From Epiperipatus broadwayi (Eukaryota; Onychophora; Udeonychophora; Euonychophora; Peripatidae), in assembly GCA_028023455.1 (NCBI GenBank), contig JAQFVV010006728.1:124001-188000 (forward strand): 64,000 nt of DNA. The letters are read 5' to 3'. Numbering within the stretch: position 1 is the first letter of the stretch; each line of letters begins with the position of its first letter. Of this stretch, positions 1 through 10,203 are shown piece after piece. Made by a program: the position numbers and the translations under genes. A model generated the notes under the pieces. That model saw nothing but the letters and a program-made list of their open reading frames with translations. It was not told the DNA's origin and ran no database searches.

Positions 1-2323
1 TGCATAAAAGAATAAGACTTAGTGCTTCCACCACAGAGGTCTGTACAAATGTTGTAGCCCTCAGAAAAGCTTATTGATCGGCATGTGTTTTGCTCAGGGA
101 ATATTTGGCAATAAAGAAGAAAAAGGTATTTCTGAGTCAGACCCATATATGGTCTAGACAGTACATTCACTGGGCTCTAGGTCAAGCTCCAACAAACCGG
201 GTTCCAATGGCTATCAAAGTAGAAGGGCAAACCATTGCAGGAGATAATATGCTAAAACCACTCTATCCATTCTACAAACACAACCTGCAAAGAGGGGAAT
301 TTTTCAACCCCCTGGATAACTTTCTTGGCCCACCAGAAGATAATATAGCCTTTGTTCCGAGAGATTTTGAAGAAAAGTTGTATTCAATATCAAACTCATG
401 TCATCCAGGAATACATGGAATACCTTGCTTTGTATACAAGCACTTAAGTCATTTCACAGTAAAATATCTAGCAGATTTAGCCAACTTCCTAACCCAGAGA
501 ATTTATTACATTCATGGGCTCTACCCCATCTCAGTGGTTCCATTTATTAAGAAGAAGAAAAACATAACCACTTTACAAAATCTCAGACCTATATCAATGA
601 GCCCACTTGGTATCAAGATTCTGGAGTCAATAATTAAAGACAGAATTGAGCCCTACATTCTGCCATATTTGCCAAAAAATCAGTTCGCAAGGAAGGGATC
701 TTCTACTGGGCAAGCGGCTTTTCTATATAAGACAGTGATTGACACAGTCAGAAATAACAAAAGGTACAAACCTGTTGTAGTTCAACTGGACATCAAATCA
801 GCATTTGATATGGTACCAATTAATATCTTAATTAATACTCTAGCAGACACATAAATTCCCAGAGCACTAATCTACTTGATTACAAATCTTCTTTTAAGTA
901 GAGAAATTCATATAACTCTCAGTGGGAAATATGCACCATCCTTCACTCCATTTAACTCCATCCCACAAGGTTCACCATTAAGTGCTCTTCTATTCACTTT
1001 TTATATTAATCCTCTCCTTAAAGCAATTGAAAGTGAGATGACTGGAATATTCATACCCGCAATGAAGACTAATGTCACATGTGTTGCATACATGGATGAT
1101 ATTACTGTCTTTCTGCCCACCAAAAAACAAATACCAACACTAAATAAAATTTTTAATAACTACTCAGCCGAATATAAACTAGAGTTTACTCTACATAAAT
1201 CCAGTGCTTGGTCCATATGCACTGGACACCAACAAGACCAATACTTTAAAGGAAAACCAGGTCCATTCCTGGGATTTCCATTCCATTTAAGAAACTCTGA
1301 AATGCGTTCACAGATACAGAGGAAATTAATGAATAAATCTGAGAATATAACTAATTCTCTATCCAAATCATACATGTCGCTCTATGCCAAAGTTGCTCTC
1401 TTCAATCTCTTAATAATAACAAGAGTTACATATTATACACCCATAATAATATACACAAAAGCATTTATAGCAAAAATTTATTCAATGTGTAGAAAATTAT
1501 TGTGGAAAAAAAAATAGTGCCAATATCCTTAAGAAAAATCCTGAACCCTCTATCTTGAAATGGACTAGGCCTTCATTCAATCAACATTTTTCAAATTCAA
1601 AAATCATTTAATCTAATATCATCATGCACCAAAATTTTCCCCTATCTACTCAAAATCACACCCACATACAAACCACCACCTACAAATAACTTCTGGAATA
1701 AGCTAATTTCTCCACTATTAAGCATCCCCAATCTTACATCCCCCCCCATGGACAAAATGAAATACTGGGAGGTTTACTCAGTCTGCAACCCCTCTTCCAA
1801 TGATAATGGGAAAACTTATCTAAACTTAACAAATGAACAGTTGACCAAAAACTTCAAATATTGGTCATTGGAGCCAAAATTCTATGATTTCCTCATAAAA
1901 CTAAATCTTGATGAACTTCCAACTCTTTACTTCTGTAGATATAAAAGGAACTGTACCAATATTGAAGATATTTGCAAGCTTTGTCAAAGAGAACCAGAAA
2001 CCCTATCACACTTATTATTCACATGCCCCAGATACAATAATATCCGTTGGGACATTCCAAAAATTTTTAAAAACAAGGATTACGGAATACAAACACTTCT
2101 CAATTCCTTTGAAAAGGGTATTTATGGACTCATCCACGCTAGCACATTTGTGTTATACTCACTATGGTGTACCAGATGTACACTTATGTATGAACTGGAC
2201 ATGAAACAATCTAACACATTTAGAAACAAAATTGATATCATACGCACTAGGGATGAAAAAATTTCATTGCCTAACATTTTTTCAGACCCCTGGTCAATAA
2301 TGCTACTTCGCTCTAATTTATAA
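1..2323 (+). pseudogene. L1/Tx1-like non-LTR retrotransposon ORF2 (RT + C-terminal CCHC), 5' end outside window
   Basis: This is the reverse-transcriptase polyprotein of a LINE, which copies element RNA into DNA at a nicked target. One reading frame is followed from about position 3. It has LRPISM near 580, motif A QLDIKSAFD near 784, motif B PQGSPLSALLF near 963 and motif C AYMDD near 1087. The C-terminal zinc finger CKLC-x8-H-x4-C lies near 1975. The frame is broken by stops near 75 and at 852-854, by a one-base slip in the A-run at 1506-1514, and by a stop at 1556-1558, so it is inactive. The upstream endonuclease is outside the window. The order RT then CCHC finger fits the L1/Tx1 clade. 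YMDD replaces the usual F/YADD of LINEs, which is odd. Clade assignment is from memory of family motifs; that it is a LINE is certain. Confidence 0.88.
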
Positions 2324-2580
2324 AAAAGACTCACCATCGCCAAAGAAGTAGATCACCAGGATTTAAAAAAAAAAGAGGGGGAGGGAAGGGGGAGGTAAAA
2401 GAGATGAAAAGTGTACCCATTAATATATGTAAATTGTTATAAACTGATGTAACGATCAGGAGAATGGTCAGCCCTGATCAAAATTGCCATTTTCCTTTTT
2501 TTTTTTTCTTTTTTTTTCTTCCTTTTTTTGTACATTTATAAACCAAAAAGCCTATTGAAACATAATAACAATAATATATT
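2324..2580 (+). other. 3' untranslated tail of the L1/Tx1-like LINE
   Basis: Non-coding sequence directly after the last LINE codon. It contains a purine-rich AG tract (2365-2410), then a T-rich stretch (2494-2528), then an AATAATA-type tail. Such tails are usual at LINE 3' ends. The exact boundary is inferred. Confidence 0.5.
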
Positions 2581-2584
2581 TTTT

Positions 2585-2760
2585 TTAATTTGATGAATGC
2601 AAACATTCAAATCTGCCTTTCTCTCTAAAGAGTCACCAAGATATTTAAATTTATACACATTCTTCATCTGATCATTATCCATGCTTGAATATTACTGAAG
2701 GTTTTTATATATGTCCAACTGATAAATCATTTGAGATTTTGAATATTAATTACTAATAAA
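2585..2760 (-). pseudogene. C-terminal RT fragment of another LINE
   Basis: The minus strand reads KNVYKFKYLGDSLERKADLN at about 2680-2620. The KYLG block followed by a D-rich turn is typical of the segment just after the RT domain in RTE, CR1 and jockey-type LINEs. The frame slips upstream and only about 40 residues can be followed. It abuts the tail of the L1/Tx1-like LINE on the opposite strand, so that element may have inserted into this older one. Family not resolved. Confidence 0.5.
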
Positions 2761-3700
2761 AATTATTATAAGGGTATATTCATACATTAAAAGTTTTCTC
2801 TAGATTGGCCTTCAAAGTGTCAGAAATAAATTAACTTAAAGTATACTATATATGTAGAAATTTTCATTTTTGCTTTAAAGTGATCACATTAAAAATCAAA
2901 TCTGTATCACATCTTGATGCATGTGTGATTAAATTGTTTTACAGTTTTATTTAAAGGCTGTTATTATAAAAATTGGAAACAATATTGTAATTTAAATATT
3001 TACTAGTTAACATCAATTTTCATTTTTAAATGCTTTTTTTTTTACATTGGTACTGATGAATCTTCTATTATGATTAAAATTTCATGGATAAGCATAAATT
3101 TTCAAACATTTTCACCAATATTTTGTATTATTTGAGATGTCTTAAGCAAATTGATAAAAACATATTACAAATCATATTTTAATTTATGACATTTATTGAC
3201 ATTTTCTGGAAACTAAAATCATAGCTACAATGTTTCTTGCATATCTAAAACTAAACTGAGTATCTGGTGGTTACCAATTCATTATTTATACCTACCTCTT
3301 TAAAATACTTTAGCTGAAATGATTACCACTGATTAGTATCAACTTCTAAAGGCAATGACCTGTCATTGCAGCCACATTACTCTGTTTTAAGCTATTATTT
3401 TTATATTTGTATATGAAAAATAACTAACCTCTCTAAAATAGAACATTTTCACCTTCCTCTCAATTTTCTTCCAAAAAGTTTATCTTCTAAAATATTTTGT
3501 AAAAAATTAGCATGCCTAAAATATATTAAAACAGGCAAAACTCACTACACATATTGGTGATCATTTGATGTTTGTTGGCTAAAATATATTCCACGAATTT
3601 AATCCTTTTCATTTTTATCATGTTCAAGAGATCCCTTTTTATTCAAAGTTATTTTAATATTTGATTATTTGTCTTCTTTTCCACCTAAGTCATACTACAA
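2761..3700. other. AT-rich sequence, nothing recognised
   Basis: No ORF with family resemblance and no obvious repeat structure beyond A/T runs. Confidence 0.5.
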
Positions 3701-3808
3701 AGAAGCAAAACTCTTCATACAATAATACGATTCAATGCAAGACAGGTAATCAATGGATGCAGGGAAGTTTTTGCATAAAATCCCTATCTAATGCATACTC
3801 ATCCAATA

Positions 3809-3850
3809 TCTCCAGACTAGTTTCTAGCTTGCAACTTTCATCAGTGAGAA
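3809..3850 (-). ncRNA. Hammerhead ribozyme-like motif (type I layout)
   Basis: The minus strand reads UUCUCA, CUGAUGA, a 13-nt stem II hairpin (AGUU-GCA-AGCU), GAA, ACUAGU, C17, UGGAGA. All core residues are present. Stem I is weak: A-U and C-G next to the core, then wobbles and one C-A mismatch. Stem III is only 2 bp with a 2-nt loop. Activity is uncertain. Confidence 0.6.
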
Positions 3851-4220
3851 GCCTTGTATCTGAGAGCACTGACCTAGATCTTAGGAACTAATGCAACCCT
3901 CCAGCAGCAATCTTTTACATTTTTAGCCAACTATAAAGCTTTGAGTCCAAAATCAAAATGCAACAATATTTTCAAACCAAGATTTTTAGCTTATATAGTC
4001 ATGTAGATCTGAATTCAATTCAGAATCCATTCTTTTTGGTGTCTTTGGTTCTTTAATAACCATATTTCTATTGGGTAGGACTATTAAACATCACATGATC
4101 ACTATTATTTATGCTTAGATGAGATGTTTATGCAGAGTAGCACTATTAAGTGCAAGTCAGGATAATCAATTGATGCAGGAAGGTTTTTATATAAAATCCC
4201 TATCTAGTGTCTACTCATCC

Positions 4221-4270
4221 AATATCCACTGACTGGTTTCTAGCTTGTGGATTTCATCAGTGAGAATATT
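4221..4270 (-). ncRNA. Hammerhead ribozyme-like motif with long stem I
   Basis: The minus strand has CUGAUGA, 13 nt, GAA, ACCAGU, C17. The 10-nt flanks AAUAUUCUCA and AGUGGAUAUU can form 8 of 10 pairs as stem I. Stem II pairs poorly, so it is probably weak or inactive. It lies at the centre of the palindromic element. Confidence 0.5.
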
Positions 4271-4668
4271 GGATGAGTAGGTACCAGATAGGAATTTTAT
4301 GCAAAACTCTTTCTGCATTCATTGTTTACTCTTGTTTGCAAATGAGTGGTGCTACTGTGTGGAGAGTTTTTTCTCTGTGTAAACAGCTTGTGTAAGCATA
4401 CAGAATGGTGATTATGTAATGTTTGATGGCACTACCCAATAAGTTTATGGTGACTGTGGTTATTAAAAAACCAAAGACACCATAAAGTATTGATGCTGAA
4501 CTGAGTTCAGATCTATATGACTATACAAGCTAATGAACTTAGCTGGAAAACATTATTGTGTTTTCATTTTGAATTCAACACTTTATAATTATCTAAAAAA
4601 TAAAAGGTGGCTACTGGAAGATTAAATTAGATCTTAAGATCTAGCTGCAGTGCTCTAAGATCCAAGGC

Positions 4669-4710
4669 TCCTCACTGATAAAAGCCATCAGTTAGAAACT
4701 AGTCTGGAGA
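4669..4710 (+). ncRNA. Hammerhead ribozyme-like motif, core mutated
   Basis: The plus strand has UCCUCA, CUGAUAA (core G8 changed to A), a 13-nt stem II region, GAA, ACUAGU, C17, UGGAGA. Stem I has five of six possible pairs. The G8 change should abolish cleavage. It is in the opposite orientation to the copies at 3809 and 4221, as expected for the other arm of the palindrome. Confidence 0.5.
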
Positions 4711-5049
4711 CATTGGATGAGTAGGCACTAGATAGGGATTTTATGAAAAAACCTTCCTGCATCCATTGATTTCTCTGTCTTTCACTAAGTGGTGGTTCAT
4801 GTGAAGTTTGATGGGTTAACTCATTCTAGTTAATCATTTCCAAAACCAAATTTCCAATACTTCTAATTTTCTACTTTATTATTTTCCCAAAGATCAGGTA
4901 AAGTTGGTAGTAAATCTTATTCTATATTTTAAATCAATGTATTTATTTAGTATCAAGATATTTTTACTTTACAAAGCACATTTTGTTAAAATTATTTTCT
5001 TTTTAATATCTACAAAATAATCATTGTCATCACAAATTGCACTCTCAGA

Positions 5050-6130
5050 TAAAAAATTTTCATATATGATTTAGACTTATATTGTTTAGCCACACATTGA
5101 TCAATTCTTTTATCTTCTTTTATTTATCATCATATCTTTAGTTTTATTAATATTTATTTTGAAATTAAGAGAATCTACAAGTATATTCACCATCTTAAGC
5201 ATTTTATAATCTTAATCTGCAATTAATGCGATATTATCTGTATAATAAATATCATGAATATGCCTACCATTAATTTTAATTTCCCTTTTTATAACCGTTA
5301 TTACATTCTCAATAAGTGAATGAAATAAAATGACAACAGACAACACTGCTTCACTTTCTTATATTAACTTTAGTTTCATAACTTTTTATATTTATTTCTG
5401 TATTTTGACATGTATATAAATTCAAAAGTAACTATCTATTCTTCTAATAAAGGCCTATATTCTTTAGCCTTTTTTTCCATGTGTCAAAGCATCGGCTGGG
5501 AAGTGAACCCAGGACAACTTGTAAGGCAGCTGTGCTAACCACTCAGCCACCAACGCTTGACAAAATATATATTCTTCATCAAAAAGCTCCCTTTAAATCA
5601 ATAAAAGCCATAGAAGTCTTTCTAATCATTTGTAATTTTCTTTGCAAAATTATTCTTAATATCTTTATTGATTTTCTGTTTTTTTCTCCTGGTCTAAAAC
5701 TTTATTGACTATTTAAATTCTTATCTATTTTCTTTTGTATTCTATTTGTAACTATTAAAAGTAAAAATATCATAGGAATAGGATAATAGAGCTTTTATTC
5801 TTTAATTTATGCAATTAGTTGGATTACCTTTTTTTTGGAAATGTAATTGTAGTCATAAAATCTGATGGAATTATTTCTTCTTCATAACATATTCTTATTA
5901 TATCAAATATTTTTTTTTTTATGATATCATTACACTTTTTAAAAAGTGCAGCTATAATGTCATCCATACCAATTGCCTTATTGTTTTCACCTTATAAACT
6001 GTATAATAAAATTCATATCTAGTTATTGCAGATCATTTCTCATCTTATTAACCATATTTTCATCCTCTCTATAAGCTTCCATATCTGCCATTTTATTTTT
6101 TTAATGAAATTTTAAATATACTCTTTTCAC
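5050..6130 (-). pseudogene. Decayed non-LTR retrotransposon reverse transcriptase, interrupted by a SINE
   Basis: Read on the minus strand from about 6000 downward, the frames give NKAIGMDDIIAALF, then EEIIPSDFM, then GNPTNCIN, then FRPGEKNRKS (about 5690), then motif A MAFIDLKGAF (about 5600). Beyond an inserted tRNA-like SINE the order continues with a motif B remnant VKQCCLLSF (about 5335), then motif C YYTDNIALIAD (about 5245, for YADD), then KININKTKDMMINKR (about 5140). The order and spacing match a LINE RT. There are several stops and frameshifts. The catalytic pair reads TDN, so it is dead. Subfamily not resolved. Confidence 0.75.
5465..5560 (-). mobile_element. tRNA-derived SINE inserted in the LINE
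   Basis: The tRNA-like body is at 5489-5556 on the minus strand. It has a 7-bp acceptor stem GCGTTGG/CCGATGC (two wobbles), A box TGGCTGAGTGG, and T arm CTGGG-TTCACTT-CCCAG. The anticodon-loop position reads CTTACAA, so it resembles tRNA-Val(UAC). The short tail TTTGACACATGGAAAAAAA follows, and GACACATGGAAAAA recurs at 49239-49258. The anticodon stem has mismatches, and the position inside a LINE argues for a SINE and not a tRNA gene. Confidence 0.65.
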
Positions 6131-6489
6131 TGATATTTCACAATAATTACTACAGAAGCTTTTCTATTTCTTTTATTTGAATAAAACAAAACAACAAATA
6201 CATCCTTATGATTAAATACTTCATCTGCATGAATTTATATATTATTAAAAAATCAGCAAACAAACAATTTTGTCATATTAATTTAAAATAACTCCAGAGA
6301 TTACATTAGAATGAGATGTTTAGTATCATTAAGCTGAATATATCTCAAAATCCAAATAGTCTGATAAAATGAAAATATCATTAAAGTGAGTCAGAAGAAT
6401 TCTTGTACCATTTGCTTGTTGTTTTCAGTGATTTAGATTACAATTAGTGATGATTAATACATTATACAGGCTTAAACCTGCATTTATAT

Positions 6490-6590
6490 ATATAATATAT
6501 ATGGGATTTGAACTCAGACTTTCACATGACCCACTACTCTCAGTGCCATCTCATATTGCTGACCCATCTGATCACACACATATTGAAAAG
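6490..6590 (-). mobile_element. Possible tRNA-derived SINE fragment
   Basis: The minus strand has GAGTTCAAATCCC, a good match to a tRNA B box. An upstream GATGGCACTGAGAGTAG may be a decayed A-box region. The sequence after the B box is an AT-rich (TATA) tail. No cloverleaf can be completed. Confidence 0.35.
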
Positions 6591-6599
6591 ATAAATAAT

Positions 6600-7490
6600 C
6601 ACCAATATACATATTTCATGCTAAACCAGCAATCATAAGTTGGTCTAGATTACTATCCTCACACATATATACAATCAGTGCTCAGCTTGAATTAGTGATG
6701 ATTATAAAGTTTCTAAAATTTTAATCCATTAATTATTCTTTCTCATTGCTAACTGTTTTCAAATGTCTATATTGCAAATAACATGTTTAATTTTAATTAA
6801 ATCACAAACATGATCAAAAAACAAGTTAAGATGCATATGAAGTAAATTTAATTCCTCATAATATTTGGTCTATTTAATCTTACAATGAGCATAACTACTT
6901 CTGAAGAATAAGTTCAAATATGACTTACTTTTAATCATGCTATAATTTTAACAATAGTGTATAGTAATCTATGATCACTCTAAAATTCTAAATCTTTATA
7001 TATTTATGCAATGATTTCTATTCTAGGTTTTGGTTGTAATAAAATTCATAAAATATTGTTATGTATGTGGATGCATTCAAGGTTTTTTAATGATTTTTAG
7101 TCTAAAGAGAAAATTTATTATAATTTATATGTAATGCAGATATTTAATAACAGCATTTTGAGTTTCACAGAATAATACAAGTATTTCCAATCCACTATGG
7201 TTAATTAATTACTGTTAGTGCCATTACATAAATTAATGTCTACCCCAAAATGGATTTTCAGTAATTCATTGTTATTTATATTATAATAATTAACCAATAG
7301 TCAAAGCTTTTTTCCACTCTGATCTTTCTGAATCTAATGCAGAAGTGTTAATGAAATGGCTTTAACTATCATTGCATAAAATAATTATAAGATTATCATT
7401 GTTAGAATAAAATTCTGAAAATAAAAGATGTCAAGCTAGGCCTCGTAGTAAATTAATTCTATAAAAACTAACAATTTATATTATTCATTC
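6600..7490. other. AT-rich sequence, nothing recognised
   Basis: No coding resemblance or clear repeat in this stretch. Confidence 0.5.
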
Positions 7491-7495
7491 AACAA

Positions 7496-7636
7496 ACTAG
7501 AGATTATCTAATAATGAATAATATTTTCGTAGAGTAATTTTCAATACCCCACTTTCAAGTAAGATAGGGACTGATTTTTATTAACTTTTAATATCTTGTA
7601 AAAGGATGTAATTATAAATATGTGACCAAAGACATG
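7496..7636 (+). repeat. Left copy of a direct repeat flanking the satellite complex
   Basis: Clearly homologous, in the same orientation, to 14011-14156. Shared blocks include ATAATGAATAATATTTT, TAATTTTCAATAC, TAGGGACTGATT and GGATG(T/C)AATTATAAA. Identity is about 75% by eye, so it is not a recent duplication. It may be a dispersed repeat or the remains of long terminal repeats. Confidence 0.6.
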
Positions 7637-7908
7637 TGAAAAAGATCTATGATCTCCAAAATACATATTTTCTGTTGGACCATTACTCGTAATTGGCCCA
7701 GACCATAACATCTTTCACATATCTTTATCATTCCTTAGTATATATATATATATAATTAAAAAAGCAAGTCATATATACGTGACATTACTTTTAAAGAGCT
7801 TGTAGTTCCAAAAATACACCCAGAGAGCATATTAATAGCTTAAACAAGCTAGTAATAAACAAGTGCGGTATGAGAAAATATTTAAAATCTCTATACAGAA
7901 CACTCTCA

Positions 7909-7952
7909 TCTCCAGACCATGGTTTCGAGCTTATAACCCACGTCAGTGGAGA
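7909..7952 (-). ncRNA. Hammerhead ribozyme motif, left arm of fold-back
   Basis: The minus strand has stem I UCUCCA/UGGAGA (6 bp, perfect), core CUGACGU, stem II GGGUU-AUA-AGCUC (5 bp with wobbles), GAA, stem III ACC-AU-GGU, C17. The total of 44 nt exactly matches the layout of the satellite copy. The core differs from CUGAUGA at position 7 (allowed) and at A9 (U here), so activity may be lost. Confidence 0.7.
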
Positions 7953-8253
7953 GCTAGAATATTCGGACACCAGACCTAAAATATCAACTCAAAAAACCAG
8001 CACTTATTTCATACGTATATTTAAGAAAGAAACTCTGAAATTTTCAGACATGAAAATGTCTTTAAATTCATTGAGGCTATTAGAATATGGTAGATCTGAA
8101 TTTAGTTCAGTCCCATATAGCTATTTAAGTTAGATAGCTGGATTTAAAGACATTTTCATGTCCGAAAATTTCAGTTGCTTCTTAAATACACGTATGAAAT
8201 AAGTGCTGGTTTTTTGAGTTGATATTTTAGGTCTCGTGTCTGAATATTATAGC

Positions 8254-8297
8254 TCTCCACTGACGTGGGCCATAAGCTCAAAACCATAGTCTGGAGA
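8254..8297 (+). ncRNA. Hammerhead ribozyme motif, right arm of fold-back, decayed
   Basis: Inverted partner of the 7909 copy. Stem I UCUCCA/UGGAGA is intact and the core is CUGACGU. GAA has become AAA (G12 lost), and stem III reads ACCAUAGU. Predicted inactive. Confidence 0.6.
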
Positions 8298-8539
8298 TGA
8301 GAGTGTTCTGGATACAGATTTTAAATATTTTCTCATACCGCACTGAGCTTGTTTGAGCGATTGGTACGCTCTCTATGTGCATATATATATATAAATGATA
8401 AACAAAAATGCAAGTTAAAAAACTTGCTAACGCTTGTATTTATGTCCACAGATGGCGTTCTACCAAAAACACCGGTCAAGCGTATGTTTTGTTTACATAA
8501 ACGTCAGAGTAGCATTCACTATCTCTAACTATAATTCCA

Positions 8540-8583
8540 CTTTCAGATCATGATTTCAAGCTATTTGCTATCATCAGTGAAAG
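8540..8583 (-). ncRNA. Type I hammerhead ribozyme, satellite direct unit 1
   Basis: The minus strand reads stem I CUUUCA, core CUGAUGA, stem II UAGC-AAAUA-GCUU (3 bp plus a U-U closing mismatch), GAA, stem III AUC-AU-GAU, C17, then stem I partner UGAAAG (6 bp, perfect). All conserved hammerhead residues are present, including A15.1-U16.1. Predicted cleavage is after C17, at 8545/8546 on the window scale. Animal hammerheads with such short stem III occur in newt satellite 2, schistosome SINE-like repeats, cave cricket satellite, Penelope-like elements and metazoan retrozymes. They often act better as dimers. A 405-nt monomer RNA is the expected product; activity is inferred. Confidence 0.88.
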
Positions 8584-8944
8584 ACAGGAATAAAGAAACT
8601 AGATCTAAATACAAACTCTGAGCGTTTATGAAACAATTTCTATTCAGCTTGCAAGCGTGAATTTTTTAGACACGTAATGTCTTCAAACTCAGCATAGCAA
8701 ACCAGATAGCTATATGGGTCTGATCTCAGTTCAGCATCACCACATAGTAGAAGCCTCTGCAATCTATATCATTGCAAGAAAGACCTCAAAGGTACATTTA
8801 TGATAAACAAAAATGCAAGTTAAAAAACTTGCTAACGCTTGTATTTATGTCCACAGATGGCGTTCTACCAAAAACACCGGTCAAGCGTATGTTTTGTTTA
8901 CATAAACGTCAGAGTAGCATTCACTATCTCTAACTATAATTCCA

Positions 8945-8988
8945 CTTTCAGATCATGATTTCAAGCTATTTGCTATCATCAGTGAAAG
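8945..8988 (-). ncRNA. Hammerhead ribozyme, direct unit 2
   Basis: Same 44-nt sequence as the unit 1 copy, 405 bp further on. Confidence 0.88.
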
Positions 8989-9349
8989 ACAGGAATAAAG
9001 AAACTAGATCTAAATACAAACTCTGAGCGTTTATGAAACAATTTCTATTCAGCTTGCAAGCGTGAATTTTTTAGACACGTAATGTCTTCAAACTCAGCAT
9101 AGCAAACCAGATAGCTATATGGGTCTGATCTCAGTTCAGCATCACCACATAGTAGAAGCCTCTGCAATCTATATCATTGCAAGAAAGACCTCAAAGGTAC
9201 ATTTATGATAAACAAAAATGCAAGTTAAAAAACTTGCTAACGCTTGTATTTATGTCCACAGATGGCGTTCTACCAAAAACACCGATCAAGCGTATGTTTT
9301 GTTTACATAAACGTCAGAGTAGCATTCACTATCTCTAACTATAATTCCA

Positions 9350-9393
9350 CTTTCAGATCATGATTTCAAGCTATTTGCTATCATCAGTGAAAG
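9350..9393 (-). ncRNA. Hammerhead ribozyme, direct unit 3
   Basis: Identical to unit 1 by eye. This unit carries the ACCGATC variant outside the ribozyme. Confidence 0.88.
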
Positions 9394-9754
9394 ACAGGAA
9401 TAAAGAAACTAGATCTAAATACAAACTCTGAGCGTTTATGAAACAATTTCTATTCAGCTTGCAAGCGTGAATTTTTTAGACACGTAATGTCTTCAAACTC
9501 AGCATAGCAAACCAGATAGCTATATGGGTCTGATCTCAGTTCAGCATCACCACATAGTAGAAGCCTCTGCAATCTATATCATTGCAAGAAAGACCTCAAA
9601 GGTACATTTATGATAAACAAAAATGCAAGTTAAAAAACTTGCTAACGCTTGTATTTATGTCCACAGATGGCGTTCTACCAAAAACACCGGTCAAGCGTAT
9701 GTTTTGTTTACATAAACGTCAGAGTAGCATTCACTATCTCTAACTATAATTCCA

Positions 9755-9798
9755 CTTTCAGATCATGATTTCAAGCTATTTGCTATCATCAGTGAAAG
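9755..9798 (-). ncRNA. Hammerhead ribozyme, direct unit 4
   Basis: Identical to unit 1 by eye. Confidence 0.88.
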
Positions 9799-10159
9799 AC
9801 AGGAATAAAGAAACTAGATCTAAATACAAACTCTGAGCGTTTATGAAACAATTTCTATTCAGCTTGCAAGCGTGAATTTTTTAGACACGTAATGTCTTCA
9901 AACTCAGCATAGCAAACCAGATAGCTATATGGGTCTGATCTCAGTTCAGCATCACCACATAGTAGAAGCCTCTGCAATCTATATCATTGCAAGAAAGACC
10001 TCAAAGGTACATTTATGATAAACAAAAATGCAAGTTAAAAAACTTGCTAACGCTTGTATTTATGTCCACAGATGGCGTTCTACCAAAAACACCGGTCAAG
10101 CGTATGTTTTGTTTACATAAACGTCAGAGTAGCATTCACTATCTCTAACTATAATTCCA

Positions 10160-10203
10160 CTTTCAGATCATGATTTCAAGCTATTTGCTATCATCAGTGA
10201 AAG
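10160..10203 (-). ncRNA. Hammerhead ribozyme, direct unit 5
   Basis: Identical to unit 1 by eye. Confidence 0.88.

Larger units (their letters stand above)
3708..4820. mobile_element. Near-palindromic (nested fold-back) element of the hammerhead family
   Basis: The two halves are imperfect inverted copies. The left arm has CAATGGATGCAGG (about 3752), CTACTCATCC-like blocks and GGTGTCTTTGGTT (about 4038). The right arm has their complements at about 4770, 4720 and 4470. A second, inner pair at about 4165-4228 and 4265-4330 is centred near 4250. Three hammerhead-like cores sit in it, two on minus and one on plus. The internal ends CATCACATGATCAC (about 4090) and GTGATTATGTAATG (about 4413) match the terminus of the element at 29.07-29.29 kb. 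This suggests a nested insertion of one family member inside another. There is no coding capacity. Mobilisation by an autonomous element is inferred. Confidence 0.7.
7822..8381. mobile_element. 560-bp fold-back element carrying two opposed hammerhead motifs
   Basis: Arms 7822-8066 and about 8130-8381 are inverted copies. Shared blocks are AGAGAGC, AAACAAGC, GTGCGGTATGAG, CACTCTCATCTCCAGA, ACCAGCACTTATTTCATACG and GACATGAAAATGTC. The loop (about 8070-8130) holds a CCCATATAGCTAT block that recurs in the 405-bp satellite. The right end lies against a TATATATA tract directly before the satellite. No ORF of consequence is present. It belongs to the same family as the 405-bp unit. Confidence 0.85.

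Noticed and set aside
1160-1375. Minus-strand ORF of 71 codons
   Set aside because: It lies wholly opposite the LINE reverse transcriptase frame, which is clearly the real coding history.
3049-3110. CTGATGA at 3052 as another hammerhead
   Set aside because: No stem II hairpin or GAAA follows at the right distance.
5489-5556. Functional tRNA-Val gene
   Set aside because: The anticodon stem has mismatches, the body is short, and it is embedded in a dead LINE with a recurring tail. SINE is more likely.
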